Counted from the first letter of the stretch, positions 28,973-38,866 are shown. The stretch: DNA of 64,000 nt from CAYVTD01 sp964454445 (GCA_964454445.1 CAYVTD010000009.1:8269-72268), one strand, 5' to 3'. Notes: generated by a model from the sequence alone, not told the origin. Numbers and translations: made by a program.

Positions 28973-30382
28973 ATGAATGAAGGTCGGATTGTTCAGGTAA
29001 TCGGTCCCGTCGTTGACGTGGAATTTTCACAGGGAAAGATCCCCGCAGTTTTGAATTCACTCGAAATAAAAATGAATTCTCCGGAAACAGGCGCTGAAAG
29101 CACCTTAATATGCGAAGTGCAGCAGCATCTTGGAGAAGACCGTGTCCGTTCAGTGGCAATGGATACCACAGATGGCTTGGTAAGAGGTATGACAGTTGTT
29201 GATACTGGTGGACCGATTACCGTACCTGTTGGTCCTCCTGTTCTTGGCAGAATGATCAATATAACAGGTGGTGAAATCGATGGTCAAGGACCGATAAATG
29301 CTGACAATAGATGGTCAATCCACCGCCCCTCTCCCGATTTCTCCACTTTAAGCACTAACAAGGAAATGTTCGAGACTGGTATAAAAGTTATCGACTTAAT
29401 CGAGCCTTTTACTAAAGGTGGTAAGACTGGACTATTTGGAGGTGCTGGCGTTGGCAAGACAGTTATTATTCAAGAGCTTATCCACAACATAGCCAAGCAT
29501 CATGGTGGACTTTCGGTTTTTGCCGGTGTGGGCGAGCGTACACGTGAGGGCAATGATCTTTACCTCGAAATGAAAGAATCTGGCGTTATCGACAAAACAG
29601 CACTTGTGTTTGGTCAAATGAACGAACCTCCGGGAGCTCGTTCCCGCGTAGCTTTGTCGGCATTGACACTAGCCGAATTCTTCCGCGATATTGAAGGCAA
29701 GGATGTGCTTTTATTTATTGATAATATTTTTAGATTTATCCAAGCTGGTTCGGAAGTGTCTGCACTTCTCGGCAGGATGCCCTCTGCAGTTGGTTATCAA
29801 CCAACACTCGCCACGGAACTTGGTATCTTGCAAGAAAGAATTGCTTCGACAACAAAAGGGTCAATCACATCGGTACAAGCAGTTTATGTTCCCGCTGACG
29901 ACTTGACCGATCCCGCTCCGGCAAACACATTTACCCACCTTGACGCTAAAACGGTGCTTGCCCGCGAAATTGCTTCGCTTGGTCTGTATCCGGCTGTGGA
30001 TCCTTTGGATTCGTCTTCCCGTATTTCCGACCCAAATATCATCGGTGTTGACCATTATGAAGTCTCTATGCAAGTTAGAAAAGTTTTGCAGACATACAAA
30101 GATCTTCAAGACATTATTAATATTCTTGGTATGGACGAACTTTCTGATGACGACAAGATGACAGTCTATCGCGCTAGAAAGGTTCAGAAATTTTTCTCTC
30201 AGCCATTCTTTGTAGCAGAGCAATTCACCGGTTTTGCTGGTAAATACGTAAAAATCGAGGATACTATTGCTGGATTTAAGGCAATACTTAATGGTGATTG
30301 CGACGAAATACCCGAAGGTTATTTCAGCTATACAGGCACAATAGATGAAGTATTCGACAAGGCTAAGAAAGAAGGCGTTTAA
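28973..30382 (+). CDS. atpD: F1Fo ATP synthase subunit beta
   Basis: This is the catalytic subunit of the F1 head, which makes ATP from ADP and phosphate on the cytoplasmic face using the proton or sodium gradient. It has 469 residues, normal for the family. The Walker A loop GGAGVGKT lies near residue 156, GERTREGNDLY near 190, the Walker B strand VLLFIDNIFRF near 250, and the beta-signature PSAVGYQPTLATE near 275. The start MNEGRIVQVIGPVVDVEF is canonical, and an AGAAGG-like stretch lies just upstream. atpC follows by 60 bases. Other ATP synthase genes are absent, matching the split atpDC operon of Bacteroidota and Chlorobi. Confidence 0.98.
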   Translation: MNEGRIVQVIGPVVDVEFSQGKIPAVLNSLEIKMNSPETGAESTLICEVQQHLGEDRVRSVAMDTTDGLVRGMTVVDTGGPITVPVGPPVLGRMINITGGEIDGQGPINADNRWSIHRPSPDFSTLSTNKEMFETGIKVIDLIEPFTKGGKTGLFGGAGVGKTVIIQELIHNIAKHHGGLSVFAGVGERTREGNDLYLEMKESGVIDKTALVFGQMNEPPGARSRVALSALTLAEFFRDIEGKDVLLFIDNIFRFIQAGSEVSALLGRMPSAVGYQPTLATELGILQERIASTTKGSITSVQAVYVPADDLTDPAPANTFTHLDAKTVLAREIASLGLYPAVDPLDSSSRISDPNIIGVDHYEVSMQVRKVLQTYKDLQDIINILGMDELSDDDKMTVYRARKVQKFFSQPFFVAEQFTGFAGKYVKIEDTIAGFKAILNGDCDEIPEGYFSYTGTIDEVFDKAKKEGV

Positions 30383-30442
30383 TTATTTTCAATAATATAA
30401 GCAAATCAATAATATTAGCAAAAAATTCGGCAGAAAGTTATT

Positions 30443-30856
30443 ATGACTCAAGATAAATTATTGGAAATCGAGATAGTAACCCCACAAGAAAAAGTCTTTA
30501 CCGGGATGGGTAGTTCGGTTTCCTTGCCTGGCTCGCTAAGCAGTTTCCAGGTGTTGTATAATCATGCTCCGATAGTTTCTACACTCGATCCGGGGATTAC
30601 AAAAGTACTCGATGAAAGTGGCAATAAGTTCATTTTCGCTTCGGGTCCGGGTTTCGCTGAAGTCCGGCAGAATAAAGTAAGTGTGCTAGTCGAAAATGCT
30701 TTCAATGTAACAGATATCGACATATCAACCGAAAAAAAGGAACTCGAGGAAACAAAAAGAACACTCGAGAAAGCCAAATCGAGCGAAGATAAAGAACTTA
30801 TTAACAAAAAAATCAAGGAAATCAAAAATAAAATTAAAGCGGCAGAAACTTTATAA
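30443..30856 (+). CDS. atpC: F1Fo ATP synthase subunit epsilon
   Basis: This 137-residue protein is of the usual size. The N-terminal beta sandwich (about 1-88) shows IEIVTPQEKVFTG and the PGSLSSFQVLYNHAPIVSTL stretch typical of epsilon subunits. The C-terminal 45 residues form a charged helical hairpin rich in Lys and Glu (TEKKELEETKRTLEKA onward). Epsilon sits in the central stalk, links gamma to the c-ring and can inhibit ATP hydrolysis through its C-terminal helices. It is paired with atpD on the same strand and followed by a terminator, so the two form a compact bicistronic unit. Confidence 0.95.
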   Translation: MTQDKLLEIEIVTPQEKVFTGMGSSVSLPGSLSSFQVLYNHAPIVSTLDPGITKVLDESGNKFIFASGPGFAEVRQNKVSVLVENAFNVTDIDISTEKKELEETKRTLEKAKSSEDKELINKKIKEIKNKIKAAETL

Positions 30857-30902
30857 TAAAACCATTAGACAAGAAAAAGCTATAACTGCAATAATTTCAA
30901 GA

Positions 30903-30939
30903 CAATACCAAGTCCAAGCGATTGGTATTGTTTTTTTTT
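30903..30939 (+). terminator. Rho-independent terminator after atpC
   Basis: A perfect 9-bp inverted repeat (caataccaa at 30903-30911 with ttggtattg at 30922-30930) encloses a 10-base loop and is followed by nine T. It closes the atpD-atpC unit. Confidence 0.88.
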
Positions 30940-31003
30940 GATATTCAATAAAATTCAAGTTAATACTTCTATATAAAAATATTTTTATTTTAATATCACG
31001 CCC

Positions 31004-32473
31004 ATGAAAACTGAAAAAATAATTGCCGAAGGACTTACTTATGACGATGTTCTTCTTGTGCCTCAGTATTCAGAAATTCTTCCAAGAGAAACCAATATAA
31101 GAACACGCCTTACTAAATCAATATCGCTAAATATACCTGTCATTAGTGCCGCTATGGACACCGTAACAGAATGTGAAATGGGCATTGCCATTGCTCGCGA
31201 AGGTGGACTTGGCGTAATCCATAAAAATATGTCCATCGAAAAACAAGCAGACCACGTTGATCGGGTCAAGCGTTCTGAAAGCGGTATGATACAAAAGCCA
31301 ATCAAGCTTACTGCCGGCAAGCTAGTTAAAGATGCCCTAGATATTATGTCAAAATTTCATATCTCAGGCATTCCTATAGTGGACGAAGGCGATAGGTTAA
31401 TAGGTATTATTACAAATCGTGATCTTCGTTTCGATCCCGACCCGGAAGCTAGAATCGAAGATGTGATGACAAAAACAAATCTGCATACCGCCCCGGTAGG
31501 CACAACTATGCAAAAAGCAGAGCGTCTCTTGCAAAAATATCGTATTGAAAAGCTGCCTGTTGTCGATGAAAACAATGTCCTCCGCGGTCTAATCACTTTC
31601 AAAGACATAAAAAAGAAATCCTTGCATCCTAATGCTTGCAAGGACAGCTTGGGACGCCTCAATGCCGCTGCCGCGGTAGGTATTGCTCCTGATACAATGG
31701 AAAGGGTCGAGGCATTGCTCGAAGCAGGCGTTGATGCAGTCTTTATTGATACTGCCCATGCCCATACTTTGGGAGTAATCAATACAATCAAACAGATAAA
31801 AGCAAAATATCCCGGTTTACAGGTAATAGCCGGTAATATAGGCACAACCGAAGCGGCTCAGACATTAATAGATGCAGGTGCTGATGGATTAAAAGTCGGT
31901 ATTGGACCTGGCTCGATATGTACAACAAGAATTGTTGCCGGAGTTGGTATTCCACAGTTTACAGCGGTTATGAATGTATCAGCAATCGCTTCGAAATACG
32001 GCATCCCAGTGATTGCCGACGGAGGCATAAAACAAACAGGTGACGTAGCCAAAGCGATAGGGGCAGGGGCCGACTCGGTTATGATTGGCTCGATGCTTGC
32101 CGGACACGAGGAAAGCCCCGGCGAAAAGATGATTTACGAGGGTAGAGCATATAAACTATATCGTGGAATGGGATCCATCGGCGCTATGAAAGACGGTTCG
32201 GCAGACAGATATTTTCAAGATATGGAAGAAGAGATTTCTAAACTTGTGCCTGAAGGTATCGAAGGTAGAATTGCATACAAAGGCACTGTTAGCGATACTA
32301 TCTTTCAGATTATTGGCGGACTACATTCCGCTATGGGCTATTGTGGATGCATAGATATTGAAGAAATGAAAACAAAATCGAGATTTATCAGAATGAGCGC
32401 GGCTGGTTTGAGAGAATCGCATCCTCACGATGTTGTTATCACCAAGGAAGCCCCAAATTATTTTGTAAAATAA
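31004..32473 (+). CDS. guaB: Inosine-5'-monophosphate dehydrogenase
   Basis: It catalyses the NAD-dependent oxidation of IMP to XMP, the committed step of GMP synthesis, in the cytoplasm. The 489 residues cover the complete enzyme. The N-terminal TYDDVLLVPQYSEILP and SAAMDTVTE are canonical. Two CBS domains are inserted at about 95-205 (GIITNRDLRF, LRGLITFKDI). The catalytic loop GIGPGSICTTRIVAGVG carries the active-site Cys near residue 305, and the flap has YRGMGSIGAM. The C-terminus AGLRESHPHDV is also typical. The gene appears monocistronic, with the atpC terminator before it and a 92-base gap after it. Confidence 0.98.
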   Translation: MKTEKIIAEGLTYDDVLLVPQYSEILPRETNIRTRLTKSISLNIPVISAAMDTVTECEMGIAIAREGGLGVIHKNMSIEKQADHVDRVKRSESGMIQKPIKLTAGKLVKDALDIMSKFHISGIPIVDEGDRLIGIITNRDLRFDPDPEARIEDVMTKTNLHTAPVGTTMQKAERLLQKYRIEKLPVVDENNVLRGLITFKDIKKKSLHPNACKDSLGRLNAAAAVGIAPDTMERVEALLEAGVDAVFIDTAHAHTLGVINTIKQIKAKYPGLQVIAGNIGTTEAAQTLIDAGADGLKVGIGPGSICTTRIVAGVGIPQFTAVMNVSAIASKYGIPVIADGGIKQTGDVAKAIGAGADSVMIGSMLAGHEESPGEKMIYEGRAYKLYRGMGSIGAMKDGSADRYFQDMEEEISKLVPEGIEGRIAYKGTVSDTIFQIIGGLHSAMGYCGCIDIEEMKTKSRFIRMSAAGLRESHPHDVVITKEAPNYFVK

Positions 32474-32565
32474 TATATTCTGGATAAATTCTGAATTATT
32501 TTATTCAGATGATTTCTTATAATATGCCAAATTATTTTGTTAAATATTAACTGTTAAGAAAAGCA

Positions 32566-34134
32566 ATGGCTACAAAAGCAAAGACTATTACAAATTCGGA
32601 AGCCGAGCAAAGCAATATTCCCCAGACACAAAAGAAAGCTCCTGCGCCGAAAAAAGCTCCTGCGACAAAAAAAGAATCTAAACCGAAAATGCTTGAAGAA
32701 AATTCTCAAGAAATCACTTCTCCCGGATCAGCCAAGGAAGCAGAACCAGAACAAAAAAAGCAGAAAATTACAATAGCAGAAGAGTTAGCGAGCAATGCCA
32801 GGCAAGATGTAACTGGAACAATTGTCGAGCAAACTGTAAAAAATGAAAAATCAATTACAGAAAAGAAGAAACCAACAACAAAAAAAATTGAATCCAAGTT
32901 GTCTGAAACGAAAATAAAACCAAGCAAGGCATCTGCAAAATCAGTTGCTAATGAGCAAACTGATAATATTGCATCAAGTAATGAAACTATCAGCACGAAA
33001 TCCAAAGAAGAATCGCGGTCAGACAAAAATAAAGCAAATCTTTATCCAAAACTTGCAGATACTCGCCTCCAACAACTTTGGTTTCAATTCGATGAACTGA
33101 AAGTTGAAGCATTGATAATCACCAACCCTAAAAATGTCAGATACTTGACCAATTTTTCCGGCGAAAATAGCGCTTTGTTTTTAAAAAAAGACAAGAGCTT
33201 GATCTTTGTAACCGACAAGCGTTATGAAAAGCAAATAGAAACAGAGTTATATGCCTTTGATAATTTTAGCAAGTTTATAGCCGAAGATGTCTGGGCTTTT
33301 ATTAAAAAAAATAAAGCATTCAAAGGTGTGTCAGCCATCGCATTCGAATCTGACCATCTGTCTTATACCGACGCAGTAAGCATAAGAAACAAGATAAGAC
33401 CTTTTAAATTCAAGCCGGCTCCGGAGCTAGTCGAGCGATTTACCATGCCCAAAGCACCGGAGGAACTAAATGCAATTAAAAAGTCAACCGATTTGACCCT
33501 TAAAGTTTTTCAAGAAGCTCTGGCATTAGTTAAATCAGGAGTATCTGAACGCGAACTTGCTATTGAGATTGGTTACATTGGTCGGAAAATGGGTGCTGAA
33601 GCATCTGCTTTTGAACCTAAAGTGATTAGCGGTGAAAACACTTGCTATCCCTGGTCATTGACAAGTAACAGGAAAATAAAGAAAAACGATGTTATCATAT
33701 TCGATTTTGGCTTCAAGGTAAGCGGATTTGTTTCGAGAGTAGCTAGGACAGTGGTTTTTGGCAAGCCAACAAAAGAGCAATCAGATACCTACAAGTTGTT
33801 GATAGAGGCTTGGAAGAATGCCTTGAAAGGCATTTCACCAGGATTAAACGGGACAACAGCCGACGATATGATGCGTTCACTTGCAAAAAAAGCAAAAAAG
33901 AAAGATTTTATGCCTCGCATGCTTGGACACGGCATCGGGCTTGCGGTTGAAGAATTGCCATATATCGAAAAAGGACGTAACGACCAGATAATTCCTGATA
34001 GCGCCGTTTTGGTGCTTCAACCAGGAATTTATGAAGAAGAAAAATATGGAATGCGAATTGCTGACATTATGAGAGTAACCCATTATGGGGGAGAAGCAGT
34101 AAGTCAACCACCAGAGGATATTATTCAAGTATAA
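32566..34134 (+). CDS. M24-family (Xaa-Pro aminopeptidase-like) pseudopeptidase with Lys-rich extension
   Basis: This 522-residue protein has three parts. Residues 1-155 are a low-complexity Lys/Ala/Pro/Glu-rich extension with repeated KKAPAPKK-type stretches. Residues 160-290 are a creatinase-N-like domain (ALIITNPKNVRYLTNFSGEN). Residues 300-522 are a pita-bread M24 domain. The fold is clear from sequence, but the dimetal site is not. Asp380 and His455 (LGHGIGL) are kept, while the second Asp is Arg391, the Glu of the EPGIY motif is Gln485, and the Glu of RIED is Ala499. Two substrate-binding His are Trp363 and Glu462. Peptidase activity is therefore unlikely; a binding or regulatory role is inferred. 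A chain of substitutions at exactly these sites is not explained by sequencing error. Confidence 0.85.
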   Translation: MATKAKTITNSEAEQSNIPQTQKKAPAPKKAPATKKESKPKMLEENSQEITSPGSAKEAEPEQKKQKITIAEELASNARQDVTGTIVEQTVKNEKSITEKKKPTTKKIESKLSETKIKPSKASAKSVANEQTDNIASSNETISTKSKEESRSDKNKANLYPKLADTRLQQLWFQFDELKVEALIITNPKNVRYLTNFSGENSALFLKKDKSLIFVTDKRYEKQIETELYAFDNFSKFIAEDVWAFIKKNKAFKGVSAIAFESDHLSYTDAVSIRNKIRPFKFKPAPELVERFTMPKAPEELNAIKKSTDLTLKVFQEALALVKSGVSERELAIEIGYIGRKMGAEASAFEPKVISGENTCYPWSLTSNRKIKKNDVIIFDFGFKVSGFVSRVARTVVFGKPTKEQSDTYKLLIEAWKNALKGISPGLNGTTADDMMRSLAKKAKKKDFMPRMLGHGIGLAVEELPYIEKGRNDQIIPDSAVLVLQPGIYEEEKYGMRIADIMRVTHYGGEAVSQPPEDIIQV

Positions 34135-34232
34135 GTATGGCTATATCGCTTTCACCTTTTTGATTATGTGGTGGCGAGAATGTTTAGATTTTTTCTATTT
34201 TTTTAAGTTATAACAGACAAATTGGTTTGCTA

Positions 34233-35528
34233 ATGGAGGAGAGAAAAGTTCTTGTTATTGCTTATTATTTTCCACCACTTGGGCTAAGCGGAGTTCAAAG
34301 GGTTTTGAAGTTCGTAAAGTATCTGCCCGAATTTGGTTGGAAACCGATAGTGCTAACAGCTGCACCCAAGAAGTATTATGCTTATGACGATACTCTCCTC
34401 GAAGATATAGATAACGAAAAAATCATAGTATATCGAACGGGCAAATTGCCTGATAACACTTCAGAATTAAAACCCCGGAGATTCCCATCATATTTTTTAC
34501 AAAAGGCAGGCAGGGCTTGGCTGCAAACCATTTATCAACCTGATAGTAAAATACGTTGGAAAAAAGAGGCGCTTCGCCTGGCAGATAGAATCTTTAAAGA
34601 ACATAGAATTGATGTAGTTCTTGCAACCGCGCCACCATTTACCGATTTCCTTATTGCTCGAGAAATCTATAATAAATATCATATACCCTACTTAATAGAC
34701 TATCGCGATGAATGGATCGATAATCCTTTCCATTTCTACGCAACACCATTTCATAAGCTATATAGCATAAAACTCGAACGGGAAGTTATGCAAAGTGCTC
34801 AAAAAGCTATTGTTCTTACTCGTTCTGCCAAGGAGAGATTACTACTGCGTCATCGTTTTGTTTCGCATAATGACGTTATAATAATACCACACGGTTACGA
34901 CTCCGATGATTTTGCTAGAATAATAAACTGTCCCTCAGATTCAGAAAACTTTATTGACTATTGCCCTAATCCCGAAAAATTCACAATAACACATTCTGGT
35001 CTTTTTCAAGATAATCGTACCCCGAGATATTTTTTACAGGCATTATCACAGTTTCTCAGCAAAAACAAGGAAGCACGAGAGCACATTGAAGCACGTTTTA
35101 TTGGTTTGATGCGGAAAAACCACCTTAAATTTGTTAAAAAATTCAATCTCGAAGATGTCGTAAACATTACAGGATATTTGAATCATAGTCAGACAATAGC
35201 CCAGCTTTTAAGTTCAGATGTTTTTTGGTTGATGCTCGACGACAATGTTCGCACGCCGGGTAAGCTTTATGAATATTTCGGAGCTAAAAAAACTATGCTC
35301 ATTTGTGCCCCACAAGGTACGGTTCGCCAGATAGCACTCGAGTCGAAAGCCGCTATAAGCTCCGACCCAAAAGATGTTGATGGTATTGAAAAAGCATTAA
35401 CAGACATCTACCGACTTTGGAAATCAAGGACTTTGCCTGTGCCGAGCGATGGCTTTGTCAGTCGTTTCAATCGCAAAATCTTAACTGAAGAGCTTGCACG
35501 CGAGCTTTCTCTTGCATCTGAAAGATAG
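34233..35528 (+). CDS. GT4-type glycosyltransferase
   Basis: This is a 431-residue cytoplasmic glycosyltransferase with the GT-B fold. The N-terminal half has VLVIAYYFPPLGLSGVQRV, typical of GT4 enzymes acting on surface polysaccharides or lipid-linked sugars. The C-terminal half has the donor-binding region FTITHSGLFQ, VNITGYLNHSQTIAQLLSSD and GKLYEYFGAKKTMLICAP, with the Glu-x7-type end of the family. The start is ATG 34233; a TTG at 34227 would add two residues. Donor and acceptor cannot be told. It stands alone between the M24 homologue and a beta-barrel protein, but lies in a 36-kb region rich in glycosyltransferases. Confidence 0.85.
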   Translation: MEERKVLVIAYYFPPLGLSGVQRVLKFVKYLPEFGWKPIVLTAAPKKYYAYDDTLLEDIDNEKIIVYRTGKLPDNTSELKPRRFPSYFLQKAGRAWLQTIYQPDSKIRWKKEALRLADRIFKEHRIDVVLATAPPFTDFLIAREIYNKYHIPYLIDYRDEWIDNPFHFYATPFHKLYSIKLEREVMQSAQKAIVLTRSAKERLLLRHRFVSHNDVIIIPHGYDSDDFARIINCPSDSENFIDYCPNPEKFTITHSGLFQDNRTPRYFLQALSQFLSKNKEAREHIEARFIGLMRKNHLKFVKKFNLEDVVNITGYLNHSQTIAQLLSSDVFWLMLDDNVRTPGKLYEYFGAKKTMLICAPQGTVRQIALESKAAISSDPKDVDGIEKALTDIYRLWKSRTLPVPSDGFVSRFNRKILTEELARELSLASER

Positions 35529-35629
35529 AGTATAGTTTCATTCTTAAAGTTACTTTTTTCTCTTTTAGTGTTGAATTATAATATTAAATTGATAAAAACA
35601 TCGTTTAATTGCAGAAGAATATAAGTATT

Positions 35630-36550
35630 ATGTCATTAGCATCAATGAATAGTAAAACAAGAAATAAAACAAGCGAAACAGAAGAACCTTTCGAAAAGCA
35701 CGGCAATAGAAACTTGTTGTTACTTGTAGCTGCCGGAGAAGCCAAACAATATATAATAATTATTCTGTTTCTGCCTTTATTTTTCCATAATACTCTCTTT
35801 TCTCAAACTGAGCCAGATACTGCCCAATCGCCTATCTTTCCAAAGAATTATGGCGTTTTTTTTAACTACAAATTTAATTATCACAGAAACGATCTTCGCC
35901 AATTGTCCGATATACCGGATAGTGTGCCTTTTTTTGCTGATGGAATTTCGCAAGGCTGCGCTATTGGGGTGTTTTATGAACATTTTTTTTCAGAACGGCT
36001 TTGTTTGCTTTTGCGGGGAGCTTTTTCACATCATCCAGCAGAGATTGCCGGAGAAATATCTTCATTTGAATACATTGATAGAATCGAAACGAATGCTACA
36101 ATCAGGGAAACGATAGAAGCTGATATTAGTTCTTTGTTACTCGAGCCGATTTTAAAATTTTATGTCTATGAAGGACTATCTTTAATGGGTGGCATAAGTG
36201 CAGGACTGCGAATAAACACTAATTTTAAAAGGCGCGAGGACATCGTTCAGCCCCCGTCTGGTAATTTTGATAATGGCTCGCGTTCGAGAATTGTTAAGAA
36301 TGAAAGCGAAACGCGTTACTTCCGCGGTTCTCTAATTGCTGGGATTGCTTATGATATCCTTGTTGCTTTTAATGGCGAGATTATTGTATCGCCAGAAATA
36401 TTGTATTCTATCGGCTATTCAGATATTCTTAAAGGGGTTACCTGGGACAACAATTCGCTTCGCTTCGGCTTGTCGTTGAAATATTCACCATCTTTAGAAA
36501 AAAAGAGCAAATTAGAAATAAGAAGTGATGAACTAAAGTATTTTAATTAA
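35630..36550 (+). CDS. Predicted outer-membrane beta-barrel protein
   Basis: This 306-residue protein of unknown function starts at ATG 35630; an upstream TTG at 35609 is possible. A hydrophobic segment (YIIIILFLPLFFHNTLFSQ, about 44-62) looks like a signal sequence but is preceded by an unusually long charged stretch. The true start may lie further in. After it the sequence alternates polar and hydrophobic residues with aromatic girdles (VFFNYKFNYH, ALGVFYEHFF-like strands, GLSLMGGISAGLRI, LRFGLSLKYSP at the end), as in small Bacteroidota outer-membrane barrels. No enzyme motif is seen. The next gene is a membrane histidine kinase on the same strand, 87 bases away. Confidence 0.65.
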   Translation: MSLASMNSKTRNKTSETEEPFEKHGNRNLLLLVAAGEAKQYIIIILFLPLFFHNTLFSQTEPDTAQSPIFPKNYGVFFNYKFNYHRNDLRQLSDIPDSVPFFADGISQGCAIGVFYEHFFSERLCLLLRGAFSHHPAEIAGEISSFEYIDRIETNATIRETIEADISSLLLEPILKFYVYEGLSLMGGISAGLRINTNFKRREDIVQPPSGNFDNGSRSRIVKNESETRYFRGSLIAGIAYDILVAFNGEIIVSPEILYSIGYSDILKGVTWDNNSLRFGLSLKYSPSLEKKSKLEIRSDELKYFN

Positions 36551-36637
36551 ATTGCATTCCTTAAAGATAATATAAATTACTTACTAACATTCTTTATTTT
36601 TTTTGTAGTTTTTTTATTTTTCAGTTATTTTGTCATT

Positions 36638-38863
36638 ATGCGAAAGACAGTTTTCATATTGCTTTTCTTATTAACCACTTCAGTATTGAGGGTGGGAGCA
36701 AGTGATTTGGATAGCATTGAAACATCGTTTTTTAACAAAATAAAAAAAGGGGTAATTAACGAAAGCGAAAGAAAGCAATTTAATGAACTAACACATCTTT
36801 ATGAAATACAAGATCCGCGAAAAGGGATTGAAATGGTATATAAAGTATTGGGTTATTCAATTAAATTTAAAAATGTTTTATTAGAGCACGATTGTTATAA
36901 TGCGTTAGGTGTATTGTACCTGGAGCTTGATATGTACGGCAAGGCTCTGGAAAATTTATTGCTTGCAGACTATTACTACAAGAAAGATTCTAATATTGGC
37001 GCAAGCAGTTGGACTCTTATAAATATTGGCAATGTTTATTATTTTGTAAAAGAATATAAAAAGGCATTGGGGTATTATCTGCTTGCAAACAAAAATTTCA
37101 GAAAGCTATACGGTCGAAGCGAGATATTAGATACCATTAAAGGCACAATAGAAGACAATTATGAAGTTTTTGGAATGTCTGTTGCTTTGAATAATATTGC
37201 TCTCTGTTATCGTGAACAAGGTAATTATAAGACTGCACTGGTCTATCATAAAAAAGCATTGCGATTGCGTGAGATTATATCTTCAAAGATGGGGATTGCC
37301 ATTACTTATAACTATATTGGAATTTGCTATTCGTTGATGAATACTGGAAATCCAATTGATAATTATTACAAGAAAGCTTTAGATATTTTAAGAGATACTT
37401 TCAATTTGTCATATTCTGATAAATTTTTTTATATTAATCAATTAGGTCAAACTTATAAAAAAATAGGCGAACTATTTGCAAAAGAAAAAAATTATAAAAA
37501 GGCTAGAGTTTATTACGATTCCTCAATAGCTTGTTTAATAAAACTTGAGTCAAAAAACGAACTTATCCGTTCTTATTTATCATTTTCAAAAGTATTAGCC
37601 ACATTAGGCAATAAAAAGCTATCAATAGATTATGCTCAGAAAGCTCTGCAACTCTCTAATGAAAAAAAATATTATAGTAATTCTATTGTTGCTTTAATAC
37701 AATTGGTGTCTTTATATAAATCTCTTGGAGATTATAAAAAGGCATTGGAATATGCTCGTCAAGAACATGAGATTGATTCTCTACAATTTCAGAATAACAA
37801 GTATAGTAGGATTAGAGCGGCTGAAAGAGATTTTGAGCTTAAGATGCGAACTCAAGACATAATTGATTTAAAAGAATATCAAGAAAAACAAGAGCAAAGC
37901 ATTTCCGAGCAAAGAACAATAATTGTATTTCTCATTATCATTTCCCTTGTTGTTTTGATTGTTTTACTGGTAATTTATAATTTTTTCAAGCAAAAGCGCA
38001 AGAGTGCCTTAATGCTCGAAAAAAAGAATATTGCTTTAGCTGAGGTAAACAAAAAATTACAAATTTCCGAAGCAAAACTTGCAGAAATTAACGAGCAACT
38101 TAAGCAACAAAACAGGAACCTCGAACAATCAGAACGAGATCTTACTGAACTTAACAATACTAAAGATAAGTTTTTCAGTATTATTGCCCACGACCTACGT
38201 GGTCCAATATCTACTCTAATGCACGTTACCGAGTTAGTGCATGATTCTTATGATGACATGGCTGAAGAAAAAAAAAAAGACTTTCTGCTTGAAGTAAAAA
38301 ATTCTGCTGGTGGGCTGTTCAATTTATTAGACAATTTACTAGTCTGGTCATACTCGCAAAGAGGAACTATACCTTTCCACCCCAGTAAAATCGAACTGTA
38401 TCGAATCGTCGAAACTAACTTAAGTGTTCTCAAGATGTCCGCAGAGAATAAGAATATTGAACTGGTATCGTCAATCGATAAAGATTCGATTATCTTTGCT
38501 GATAATAATATGATGACCACGGTTGTCCGCAACCTGATTTCCAATGCTATTAAGTTTACTAATGAGGGAGGCAGAATAGAGGTTGGGGCTCGCCGGCTTG
38601 AAGATTTTTATGAGGTTTCTGTGAAAGATAGCGGCGTCGGAATGAGTGAGGAAGTCAGGAGCAAGGTTTTCGAAATTGACAAATCGGCCACAACATTAGG
38701 AACTGCAGGCGAAAAAGGCACCGGGCTTGGTCTTGTAATATGTAAAGAATTTGTAGAAAAAAATGGCGGTTCTATCCGTGTTGAGAGTCAAATTGGCGAA
38801 GGATCTTCCTTCGTTTTTACTGTTCCTGCAGCAAAAGCATTAGATGATTCTGTTTTGGCTTAA
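36638..38863 (+). CDS. TPR-containing sensor histidine kinase
   Basis: This 741-residue sensor has a signal peptide (1-21), a periplasmic domain of TPRs (about 55-400, e.g. ALNNIALCYREQGNYKTA), one membrane segment (~427-449, IIVFLIIISLVVLIVLLVIY) and a coiled coil (~460-505). The HisKA domain has the phospho-acceptor His near 518 in FFSIIAHDLRGPI. The HATPase domain has the N-box (RNLISNAIKFTNEGG), the G1 box (DSGVGM) and the G2 box (GTGLGL) all intact, so it should be active. This layout is common in Bacteroidota. No response regulator lies beside it, so its partner must be elsewhere. The signal is unknown. It ends three bases from the convergent GT2 gene. Confidence 0.93.
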   Translation: MRKTVFILLFLLTTSVLRVGASDLDSIETSFFNKIKKGVINESERKQFNELTHLYEIQDPRKGIEMVYKVLGYSIKFKNVLLEHDCYNALGVLYLELDMYGKALENLLLADYYYKKDSNIGASSWTLINIGNVYYFVKEYKKALGYYLLANKNFRKLYGRSEILDTIKGTIEDNYEVFGMSVALNNIALCYREQGNYKTALVYHKKALRLREIISSKMGIAITYNYIGICYSLMNTGNPIDNYYKKALDILRDTFNLSYSDKFFYINQLGQTYKKIGELFAKEKNYKKARVYYDSSIACLIKLESKNELIRSYLSFSKVLATLGNKKLSIDYAQKALQLSNEKKYYSNSIVALIQLVSLYKSLGDYKKALEYARQEHEIDSLQFQNNKYSRIRAAERDFELKMRTQDIIDLKEYQEKQEQSISEQRTIIVFLIIISLVVLIVLLVIYNFFKQKRKSALMLEKKNIALAEVNKKLQISEAKLAEINEQLKQQNRNLEQSERDLTELNNTKDKFFSIIAHDLRGPISTLMHVTELVHDSYDDMAEEKKKDFLLEVKNSAGGLFNLLDNLLVWSYSQRGTIPFHPSKIELYRIVETNLSVLKMSAENKNIELVSSIDKDSIIFADNNMMTTVVRNLISNAIKFTNEGGRIEVGARRLEDFYEVSVKDSGVGMSEEVRSKVFEIDKSATTLGTAGEKGTGLGLVICKEFVEKNGGSIRVESQIGEGSSFVFTVPAAKALDDSVLA

Positions 38864-38866
38864 TAT

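Noticed and set aside
32474..32565. Hairpin after guaB (CTGAAT/ATTCAG) as a terminator
   Set aside because: The stem is only six A/T-rich pairs and is not followed by a T tract.
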